Below are positions 16,408 through 23,684 of a stretch of 64,000 bases of DNA, one piece after another (positions within the stretch are counted from its first letter, which is position 1; the number at the start of each line of letters is the position of its first letter). Both the position numbers and the translations under genes were made by a program. The notes beneath the pieces are model-generated. The model was given only the letters and a program-made list of their open reading frames with translations. It was not told the origin of the DNA and searched no databases. Source of the DNA: an uncultured Campylobacter sp. (GTDB lineage Bacteria > Campylobacterota > Campylobacteria > Campylobacterales > Campylobacteraceae); NCBI RefSeq assembly GCF_963526985.1, contig NZ_CAURPW010000003.1:124001-188000 (forward strand), given 5' to 3'.

Positions 16408-17055
16408 ATGTATGTAGCGCCTAGTATTTTATCGGCGGATTTTGGAAATTTAAGAGCCGAGATCAAGGCCATCTGCGAAGCCGGAGCTGATCTCGTGCAT
16501 GTTGACGTGATGGACGGGCATTTCGTGCCCAATTTAACTATCGGCCCCGTCGTAGTAAACGCCGTAGCCAAGGCTGCTACAAAGCCGCTGGATATACACC
16601 TGATGGTTCAAAATAATACCTTTTTCGCCGATCTTTTTTTGCCTCTGAAGCCTAAATTTTTAAGCTTTCACATCGAGGAGGAAAAGCACCCGCTACGCCT
16701 CATAGATCATATCCGTAGCCACGGCGTGGGGCCTGCTATCGTGCTAAATCCGCATACTCCGGTCTGGGCGATCGAGCACATCGTAAACGAGGTCGATATG
16801 GTGCTGCTAATGAGCGTAAATCCAGGATTCGGCGGTCAGAAGTTTATCCCTTCGGTACTCGAAAAAGCCCGCAATTTGCGCGAAATGATCGAGCGCAAAA
16901 ACGCAAAATGTATGATCGAAGTAGACGGCGGCGTGACGGGGCTAAACGTCGCGCAGCTAGATGAAGCGGGCGTGGATATCGTCGTGGCTGGCAGTTATAT
17001 ATTTTCGTCAAATTCATACGAGCACTCTATTCGCTCGCTAAAGCTCGAGTTTTGA
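16408..17055 (+). CDS. rpe: Ribulose-phosphate 3-epimerase
   Basis: Interconverts ribulose-5-phosphate and xylulose-5-phosphate in the pentose phosphate pathway. A 215-residue TIM barrel: APSILSADFGNL at the N-terminus, the metal/acid residues in VHVDVMDGHFVPN (about 31-43), DIHLMV (about 62-67), MSVNPGFGGQKF (phosphate-binding, about 135-146) and EVDGGV (about 172-177). AAAGGATAAAAG precedes the ATG. The stop TGA overlaps the TTG start of the exonuclease gene (TTGA), indicating coupled translation. Confidence 0.97.
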   Translation: MYVAPSILSADFGNLRAEIKAICEAGADLVHVDVMDGHFVPNLTIGPVVVNAVAKAATKPLDIHLMVQNNTFFADLFLPLKPKFLSFHIEEEKHPLRLIDHIRSHGVGPAIVLNPHTPVWAIEHIVNEVDMVLLMSVNPGFGGQKFIPSVLEKARNLREMIERKNAKCMIEVDGGVTGLNVAQLDEAGVDIVVAGSYIFSSNSYEHSIRSLKLEF

Positions 17056-17864
17056 ACCAAGATTTTGAAAATTTACTAGCCGTCGTCGCTAAGCGAAACG
17101 TACCATACACGGACTTCGTCGCCGCAACCAAGCAAATGGACGAATACGCCGAGCTTTTCGACGTTCGCGACGTGCAGATGTGGCGCGCGCTGGGGCTTGA
17201 TATAATCCGCACCGCAAAAAATCAAATCGAGCTAAAAACTCGCCGCAAGGAGATAAAAGATCAAATTTTTTGCGTCGTAGATATAGAAACTAGCGGCGGC
17301 ATAAATAGCGGCCAGATCATCGAAATCGGCGCGCTAAAGCTACAAAACGGCGAAATAATCGGCAAATTTGAAACCTTCGTGTACGCGCCCTACGTCCCCG
17401 AAAATATCAGCGAACTAACGGGCATCACCGCAGAACACCTAAAAAACGCGCCAAGCCTTGCCTTTGTCATGGAACAGTTTAAGGTTTTTCTAGGCCAGAG
17501 CGTTTTTGTGGCGCACAACGCTCGCTTCGACTACGGCTTTATCAGCGCGACGCTGGAGGCGCTAGGATACGGAGAGCTGCTAAACCGCAGACTCTGTACG
17601 ATCGACCTAGCCCGCCGCACTATCGCTTCGCCAAAATACGGCCTAGGCACGCTAAAAGAAATTTTAGGCATAAATAACACCCATCACAGAGCCCTTAACG
17701 ACGCTATCGCGGCGACTGAAATTTTTAAATACTCGCTACAAAAGCTTCCTAGCGAGGTAAAAACGGTCGAGGACCTAATAGAATTTAGCAAATCGGCCAA
17801 AATGATAAAGCGACTAAAAACCCAAATCCCAAGCTTGCCGCATCTCACGGACGACAATCCCTAA
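17052..17864 (+). CDS. DnaQ-like 3'-5' exonuclease
   Basis: A 270-residue DEDDh exonuclease. Exo I is CVVDIETSGG (about 75-84), Exo II HNARFDY (about 156-162) and Exo III HHRALNDAIAA (about 214-224), giving the D, E, D, D and H metal/catalytic residues. About 70 extra residues precede the nuclease domain; they match nothing I know. It may be the proofreading epsilon subunit of Pol III or a separate DnaQ-family nuclease. Starts at TTG overlapping the rpe stop. The same rpe-dnaQ order occurs in C. jejuni, from memory. Confidence 0.9.
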   Translation: MNQDFENLLAVVAKRNVPYTDFVAATKQMDEYAELFDVRDVQMWRALGLDIIRTAKNQIELKTRRKEIKDQIFCVVDIETSGGINSGQIIEIGALKLQNGEIIGKFETFVYAPYVPENISELTGITAEHLKNAPSLAFVMEQFKVFLGQSVFVAHNARFDYGFISATLEALGYGELLNRRLCTIDLARRTIASPKYGLGTLKEILGINNTHHRALNDAIAATEIFKYSLQKLPSEVKTVEDLIEFSKSAKMIKRLKTQIPSLPHLTDDNP

Positions 17865-18662
17865 AACCGCAAAAACGCGAAATTTTGCGCGTAAAGCCTC
17901 GGCTTAAAAACTCGGTTTTGATACGTTTTTATGCTAAAATCCGTTAAATTTGATAATAACCGACAAAACGGCTTTAAATTTAATCGCGATAAAAATAATT
18001 TTACGCCGACTATATAGATCCCGCAAGCTGCAAGCAAGGCAAAACTTGCCGCTCTAGTAATAAATCTCCGCCCGAATAAAGCAGCATACTTGCAGGCGCT
18101 TGATGCGATGCCTAATTTTTAAACGACGAATAAAATCAGGCGGTAAAATTTGATTAAATTTAGCAAGCCTTTTTGCCCAAATTTTAATAGCACGAGAAAT
18201 TTTTGCTTGGCAGGATGCCTAAAGCAAATAAAATCCGAATTTATATAGCAAAAACTACCGGCTATAATCATTCTCGCAAATTTTATCGCTCAAAAACGCT
18301 CCGCTTCTAAACGCCCTTGCCGTTTGCTAAAATCAAAACAAGCTCGCTAAATTTATAAAAATTTACGCTTATCAAACCAAACGGCGACCGACGCTGTCTT
18401 CAAATTTAGCCAAGTCTACCGGCGCGATGAGCTTATCTTAGCGTACCGCAAGCCTAAAAACGGTTTTAGGGCGCAAAAACGATTTTTTATGAATAAAAAC
18501 GACTAGCCGCCGCGCCAAAAATACGGCAAAACGCGCATAAAAGGGATGCAAAATAAAAGGTCACGAAATGCTATAAATTTAGGATAAAAAGCAAAATTTA
18601 AATTTTAAGATCAAGCTAAAAATGAGCGAGATTATAAAAATTACCGACTAGGGCAAATTTAT
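17865..18662. other. 800-bp gene-free region
   Basis: No gene, tRNA or clear terminator seen on either strand between the DnaQ-like gene and cysE. A possible extended -10 (TGCTAAAAT, near 17931-17939, plus) has no gene after it. The DNA is rich in AAATTT and AAAACG words and shows scattered stop codons in all frames. It may hide a small RNA or be a deletion scar. Confidence 0.45.
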
Positions 18663-19208
18663 CTATTCGCCGACTCGCTCGCCGTTTATGCGTACTATCC
18701 TAGCGGGGATGCCTACGACCGTAGCGTTATCCGGCACGTTTTTTAGTACGACTGAGTTTGCGCCGATTTTGGCGTTTTCGCCGATTAGGATATTTCCCAG
18801 CACTTTTGCTCCGGCTGCTATCGTGACGCCGTTTTTTACGGTCGGATGGCGCTTGCAGCGTTCCTTACCCGTGCCGCCTAACGTCACTTGATGATATATC
18901 AGCACGTCATCGCCCACCTCTGCAGTCTCGCCGATAACTACGCCCATGCCGTGATCGATAAACAGCCGTCTGCCGATCTTGGCGCCCGGATGTATCTCGA
19001 TACCGGTTAAAAATCGCGAAATTTGCGAGACGAAACGCGCTAAAAAACGTAAATTTTTAACATACAAAAAGTGCGCTACTCTATGAAAAACGACGGCGTG
19101 GATGCCCGGAGTGTTTATGAGGATGGCCCCGTAGCAGCACGAGGCCACCGAGGGGTCTTTCTCGCGTACGGTCGCGACTAGCTCGTTTATCTCAGCGATA
19201 AAGCCCAA
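18663..19208 (-). CDS. cysE: Serine O-acetyltransferase
   Basis: Transfers acetyl from acetyl-CoA to L-serine, the first step of cysteine synthesis. The 181 residues contain the N-terminal helical part (REKDPSVASCCYGAILIN) and left-handed beta-helix hexapeptides (GAKIGRRLFIDHGMGVVIGETAEVGDDV, given as a description of the repeat). The catalytic His lies in IDHGMG (about 84-89) and HQVTLGGTG (about 106-114). The start is TTG, one base after the cysK stop, with no strong site of its own, so it is probably translated by coupling. It is shorter at the C-terminus than many CysE, which may affect feedback inhibition and CysK binding. Confidence 0.94.
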   Translation of the reverse strand: MGFIAEINELVATVREKDPSVASCCYGAILINTPGIHAVVFHRVAHFLYVKNLRFLARFVSQISRFLTGIEIHPGAKIGRRLFIDHGMGVVIGETAEVGDDVLIYHQVTLGGTGKERCKRHPTVKNGVTIAAGAKVLGNILIGENAKIGANSVVLKNVPDNATVVGIPARIVRINGERVGE

Positions 19209-19209
19209 C

Positions 19210-20121
19210 TCACGCCTCGTAAAGCGCGGTGCTAAGGTATCTCTCGCCGTTATCGGGAGCTACGAAAAGCACCTTTTTGCCCTTGCCCAGCCTCTTTGCG
19301 ACCTTTATCGCCGCAGCCAAAGCCGCGCCGCCTGAAATGCCTAACAGCACGCCCTCCTCTTTCGCCAGCTTCCTAGCAGCGTCAAAAGCCTCGTCGTTTT
19401 CCACGCGCTCTATCTCGTCTATATAAGAGGTATCAAGAGTAGCCGGGATAAAGCCAGCGCCTATGCCTTGGATCTTGTGCGGTCCCGGTTTTTCGCCCGA
19501 GATCACGGCAGAGTCGTTTGGCTCGACGGCTATGATTTTAGTATTATATCCGTTTGCCTTTAGCGCCTTAGCTACGCCGCTTAGCGTGCCCCCTGTACCT
19601 ACGCCGGAAACAAAAGCGTCAAGCTCCTTAAAGTCGTCCATTATCTCTTTTGCCGTCGTTAGCTCGTGAGCCTGCGGGTTAAATTTATTCTCAAACTGAC
19701 TTAGCATGACGTAGCCTTTTTCGCGTACGAGTTCGTTTGCCTTTTCGATCGCGCCTTTCATGCCCTTTGCGCCCTCTGTTAGCACAAACTGGGCACCGAA
19801 CGCCGCTTGTAGCTTGCGTCTTTCGATACTCATGGTTTCAGGCATTACTAGCACTACTTTAAAGCCTAAAGCCGCGCCCGCCATAGCTACGCCGATGCCG
19901 GTGTTGCCGCTAGTAGGCTCTACGATGACGTCGCCTTTTTTTAGCGTGCCCTCTTTTTGCATTCCAAGGATCATACTTGCGGCGATTCTATCTTTTACCG
20001 ATCCGCCCGGATTAAAAAACTCGAGCTTTGCGTAAATTTCAGCCATGCCATCTTCATGCACGCTATTTATTTTAACTACGGGCGTTTTGCCGACGGTGTG
20101 GATTATATTTTCATATACCAT
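19210..20121 (-). CDS. cysK: Cysteine synthase A (O-acetylserine sulfhydrylase)
   Basis: PLP enzyme making cysteine from O-acetylserine and sulfide. The 303 residues show the PLP lysine in NPGGSVKDR (about 37-45), the substrate loop PTSGNTG (about 64-70), the phosphate cup GVGTGGT (about 172-178) and the C-terminal PDNGERY. AAGGAG precedes the ATG. It is first in an operon with cysE. The 80 bases upstream are very AT-rich and contain a -10-like TATTAT at about 20148 (minus). Ordinary, intact. Confidence 0.97.
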   Translation of the reverse strand: MVYENIIHTVGKTPVVKINSVHEDGMAEIYAKLEFFNPGGSVKDRIAASMILGMQKEGTLKKGDVIVEPTSGNTGIGVAMAGAALGFKVVLVMPETMSIERRKLQAAFGAQFVLTEGAKGMKGAIEKANELVREKGYVMLSQFENKFNPQAHELTTAKEIMDDFKELDAFVSGVGTGGTLSGVAKALKANGYNTKIIAVEPNDSAVISGEKPGPHKIQGIGAGFIPATLDTSYIDEIERVENDEAFDAARKLAKEEGVLLGISGGAALAAAIKVAKRLGKGKKVLFVAPDNGERYLSTALYEA

Positions 20122-20202
20122 TTTTGACTCCTTGTTAAAAATTGCGTAATAATATCTAAATATAATAAATATAACTAAAATATTTATATAAAAAATATTT
20201 AA

Positions 20203-20871
20203 TTATGCGAGATTTTTTAATATTTTCTCTCCCGCTTCGTCCAGCTTCTTGCCGTTAAAATGCGCCTTACAAAACTCCACTATCTTGCCGTGAAATTTGG
20301 CGTAAATTTCATTAATACCCAGCTCGCGTCCGTATGCCTCGCAGATCCGCTCGCTATCTACGGCCTCTAGCCACTCGCGAGCTTCTTCGTAGCTTTCAAA
20401 CTCATACCCAAAAAAGCTCAAAATCCGCAAAGCGTAGCTATCTACGACCATCACCTCGCGCCCGCACGCATAGCAAAGCACCGCGTCACAGCTCTCCGCG
20501 CCGATACCTTTGATGCCCAGCAGCCACTCGCGGCTAACGTTTTCTTTGAAATTTTCAAAATCTCCGAATTTTTTAAAAATCGCCTCGCAAAGCGTTTTTA
20601 GGCGTTTTGCTTTGGTGTTGTAAAAGCCGCTTGGCTTTATGAGCAGGGCAAGCTCGGCCGCGGGAGTTTTTACGACACCCTCCAGACTCATTAAATTTGC
20701 GTTTTTTAGGTTATTGAGCGCTTTATCGGCGTTTTTCCAGTTGGTATTTTGTATCAAGACGGCGCCGACTACGACTTCAAAAGTCCCGGCTCCCGGCCAC
20801 CAAAGCGGGTCGTCCGCGTCAGCCTTTACGCCCGCGTTTTTTAGCGCCAAAAAAAGCTGCGTGCTATCCAT
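20203..20871 (-). CDS. 3-methyladenine DNA glycosylase, MagIII-like
   Basis: A 222-residue member of the HhH-GPD base-excision-repair superfamily. The helix-hairpin-helix is LLGIKGIGAESCDAVLCY (about 127-144), and the catalytic Asp is in VMVVDSYALRIL (about 150-161). The C-terminal four-Cys iron-sulfur cluster of endonuclease III is absent. That combination, together with LCYACGREVMVVD, matches H. pylori MagIII-type glycosylases, which remove alkylated adenine. AAAGGAAAAAT precedes the ATG. It lies 11 bases after the ClC transporter gene, probably in the same transcript. Confidence 0.85.
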   Translation of the reverse strand: MDSTQLFLALKNAGVKADADDPLWWPGAGTFEVVVGAVLIQNTNWKNADKALNNLKNANLMSLEGVVKTPAAELALLIKPSGFYNTKAKRLKTLCEAIFKKFGDFENFKENVSREWLLGIKGIGAESCDAVLCYACGREVMVVDSYALRILSFFGYEFESYEEAREWLEAVDSERICEAYGRELGINEIYAKFHGKIVEFCKAHFNGKKLDEAGEKILKNLA

Positions 20872-20882
20872 ATTTTTCCTTT

Positions 20883-22109
20883 TTATTTTGAGAGTAGATT
20901 TCTAGCGCCCATTGCGCAAGCGATACTTAGCATTACGGCCGTAGCGGCGTTTAGATTTATATCGCAAAAGCCCGCAGCCAGCGCAAATGCCGTAAAGGGC
21001 GCGTCTAAATTTATCGCCAAAAACGCCGCCGCGCCGCAAAGAGCCGCCGCGCTTAAATTTACCTGCGCGAAATTCGCCGCCGTAAGACCTAAACAAAGCC
21101 CTAAAAGCGCGCCTAGCGAGAAGCTGGGCGTAAGAGTACCGCCGTATGCGCCACATTTTAAAAGCGCAAGTACGCAAACGCCCTTTACCGTTAGCAAACC
21201 AAGCGCATAAAGGGCTGAAATTTGTTCGTTAAAAGCCGTTTGCGCCGCAGCTTGACCGTTACCTAAAATTTCGGGTAAAAACGCGCCCGCAAGCGCCGTA
21301 ACCGCAAAAGCAAGCGGTAAAAATATCAAAATCTTACCGTCTTTTATGCGGTTTGCTTCGGCTCTGGCGACGCCTGCTTGATAAAATTTAGCCGTCATGC
21401 CGACTATAACGCCTACAAATGCGGCTAGCGCAAGGTTTGCAGGCGTTGATTTAAAGTCGCTAACGACGTAAAGAGCCTCGCGGGGCACGCTAAAATTCGC
21501 CGTAAAATCAGCGACCGCGCAGACGCCAAATGCCGCCAAAGCCGCCCTTTTATCAAATCTTTTTAACAAAATCTCAAGCGCGAAAATCGCTCCGGCAAAG
21601 GGTACGTTATAAACCGCGCCAAGCCCAGCTGCGGCCCCGCAAGCCGCAAGAGTGCGGCACCAAGCCGCATCAAGAGCGAAAAAGGCGCAAATTTTTGACG
21701 CAAACAGCGCGCCAAGCTCGCGCGGAGCGACCTCTTTGCCGATCGGAGCGCCCAGACCTACGGTAAAAACCTGCAAAAACGCATGAGCTAAATTTGACGC
21801 AAACGAAGGATTTTTGCCCTCTATTATCTCGCCGGCGCTTAAAAACGGTTTAAATTTATGCAAAAAATACCAACCTATGCTAGCAATCGCCCCGCAAGCT
21901 AAAACTGCCGCAAAACGCCTAAATGCGCTAACTTGATCAGGGGTGACGCCAAAATCTCCCTTTGCGCGACCAAATGCCAAAAACTCGGCAAAATGTATGA
22001 CCTCGGTTAGCGCCGCAGCGCCCGCGCCCGCGGCAAATCCTACGCAAAGCACTGCCAAAAATAGCCTAAAATACGCACTCGGTTGCATAAATTTACGCTC
22101 GGTTTTCAC
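20883..22109 (-). CDS. ClC-family chloride channel/antiporter
   Basis: A 408-residue membrane protein with about 10-11 hydrophobic helices. The conserved GREGP-type motif appears as GAPIGKEVAPRELG (about 121-134), keeping the gating Glu (GKE). FNVPFAGAIFALE-type segment YNVPFAGAIFALEIL (about 168-182) is the second ClC signature. ClC proteins exchange chloride for protons or conduct anions, often for acid resistance. It starts at GTG one base after the ymdB-like stop. Slightly shorter than E. coli ClcA. The operon partners (YmdB, MagIII) give no functional clue. Confidence 0.9.
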   Translation of the reverse strand: MKTERKFMQPSAYFRLFLAVLCVGFAAGAGAAALTEVIHFAEFLAFGRAKGDFGVTPDQVSAFRRFAAVLACGAIASIGWYFLHKFKPFLSAGEIIEGKNPSFASNLAHAFLQVFTVGLGAPIGKEVAPRELGALFASKICAFFALDAAWCRTLAACGAAAGLGAVYNVPFAGAIFALEILLKRFDKRAALAAFGVCAVADFTANFSVPREALYVVSDFKSTPANLALAAFVGVIVGMTAKFYQAGVARAEANRIKDGKILIFLPLAFAVTALAGAFLPEILGNGQAAAQTAFNEQISALYALGLLTVKGVCVLALLKCGAYGGTLTPSFSLGALLGLCLGLTAANFAQVNLSAAALCGAAAFLAINLDAPFTAFALAAGFCDINLNAATAVMLSIACAMGARNLLSK

Positions 22110-22110
22110 G

Positions 22111-22926
22111 CTAAAGCTTCACCGCGCGCTGCACCAAAGGCTCGCTAACTCCGTCTATCACGCGGATCTTAAATGCATCCGCACAGCGCCCGCCGTCAAA
22201 TTCAAACACGACCATTTGAAAGATTCGCCTGCATTTTTCATTTACCTTAAACGAGTGCTTGAGCCCCGTTAAGAAGCTCTTCACCGGCGCTTCCGCGTCC
22301 ATGCCGATGACGCCGTCAAACGCCCCGCTAAGCCCGACGTCGCTGACATAAGCAGTGCCGCTAACTATTTGCAAATCATCGGTGCCAACGTGCGTGTGAG
22401 TGCCGGCTATGGCTCCCACTCGCCCGCAAAATAGCCTAAAAAACGCGTTTTTCTCGCTCGTGGCCTCGGCGTGAAAGTCTATGAGGATATTTTCGCTCTC
22501 GCACTCATCTAGCGCGCGCTCTGCCTCTAAAAAGGCGTTGTTCGTATGCGGCAAGCCGTAGTGTCCCATCAAATTTACCACGCTTAGGCTTTTGCCCTCT
22601 TTGCTCAAATTTATCGCGCCGCGCCCCGCAGTTCCCGCAAAGTGATTATACGGGCGGATAATAGGCAGAGCATCCATCAGCGCGATTACGTCTTTTTTAT
22701 CAAAGCTATGATTGCCGCCCGTGGTTGCATCGATACCGCATCCCAGCAGCTCGTGCGCGTTTGTGGCGGTTAGACCGAAGCCTCCGCTTGCGTTTTCGGC
22801 GTTTGCGACGATAAAGTCAAGCTTAAATTCTCGCTTAAATTTGGGCAAATTTTGTATAACCGCGCTTCTTCCCGCGCGCCCGACGATATCTCCCACAAAG
22901 CCCACTCTAGTTAAATTTGCCATCAA
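22111..22926 (-). CDS. YmdB-family metallophosphoesterase
   Basis: A 271-residue TIGR00282/YmdB-type enzyme. Metal ligands are in VGDIVGRAGR (about 10-19), NAENASGGFG (about 41-50), GGNHSFDKKD (about 69-78) and GTHTHVGTDD (about 174-183). YmdB homologues are di-iron phosphodiesterases that act on 2',3'-cyclic nucleotides or cAMP in vitro; the physiological role is unclear. The ATG overlaps the stop of the DUF815 gene (ATGA), and the ClC gene follows after one base, so mfd to MagIII are one unbroken transcription unit. Confidence 0.93.
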   Translation of the reverse strand: MMANLTRVGFVGDIVGRAGRSAVIQNLPKFKREFKLDFIVANAENASGGFGLTATNAHELLGCGIDATTGGNHSFDKKDVIALMDALPIIRPYNHFAGTAGRGAINLSKEGKSLSVVNLMGHYGLPHTNNAFLEAERALDECESENILIDFHAEATSEKNAFFRLFCGRVGAIAGTHTHVGTDDLQIVSGTAYVSDVGLSGAFDGVIGMDAEAPVKSFLTGLKHSFKVNEKCRRIFQMVVFEFDGGRCADAFKIRVIDGVSEPLVQRAVKL

Positions 22927-23684
22927 ATTTTATCTTTATAGCTTAGATAAAACTGCCTTGCGGTGCGTCCAGAGCGGCTCGCGCGAAGCTGTGCGTATTG
23001 CTTGGCTAGCTCGTGAAGCATCGCTCTATCGCCTACGAAATCTTTAAAATAAAAATCCACTATCTTTAGATAGTCCGCAAAACTGCCCTGATAAAAGCTA
23101 AGCCAAAGCCCGAATCTATCGCTAAGCGCGATCTTTTCCTCGACCGCGTCGCTATAGTGCAGCTCCGTCTCGCAGACTCTGGTGCCTTCGTTGTCGCTTT
23201 TTAGCTCACTGATGAGATGTCGGCGGTTTGAGGTGGCGTAGACTAGCACGTTTTTAGGCGCTTTTTCGATCGAGCCTTCAAGCACGGGTTTTAAAAATTT
23301 ATAGCTCCTATCGCCCGTCTCAAAGCTAAGATCGTCGCAAAAAACGATAAATTTAAAGCTACTATCCCTGATCTCGTAAATGATCTCGGGTATCATCTCT
23401 AGCTCGTCGTTTTTTAGCTCGATTAACCGAAGGCCTTCGGGATAAAATTTAGTAAAAACGGCCTTAACCAAGCTACTTTTACCGCAGCCTCGCGCGCCCC
23501 AGAGTATCGCGTGATTAGCGCCCTCGTCTTCTAAAAATTTGCGCGTATTTTCCACAAGCTCTTCTTTTTGCTTTTCGATCCCCACAAGCCCATCAAGCTG
23601 CGTAAAATCAACGTCCGTTACGCCCTTTAAAGCGCCGAATTTGCGCCGATAAATCGCTGCGGCAGTCGTGTTCCAGTCTATCAT
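22923..23684 (-). CDS. DUF815 AAA+ ATPase
   Basis: A 253-residue DUF815 P-loop ATPase. Walker A is WGARGCGKSS (about 80-89), Walker B FIVFCDDLSFE (about 134-144), sensor 1 YATSNRRHL (about 171-179), and a C-terminal arginine-rich helical lid RASRSGRTARQF. Function of the family is not established. Both ends overlap neighbours by four bases (mfd stop/ATGA upstream, ymdB-like start downstream), so translation is coupled to mfd. Confidence 0.9.
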   Translation of the reverse strand: MIDWNTTAAAIYRRKFGALKGVTDVDFTQLDGLVGIEKQKEELVENTRKFLEDEGANHAILWGARGCGKSSLVKAVFTKFYPEGLRLIELKNDELEMIPEIIYEIRDSSFKFIVFCDDLSFETGDRSYKFLKPVLEGSIEKAPKNVLVYATSNRRHLISELKSDNEGTRVCETELHYSDAVEEKIALSDRFGLWLSFYQGSFADYLKIVDFYFKDFVGDRAMLHELAKQYAQLRASRSGRTARQFYLSYKDKI

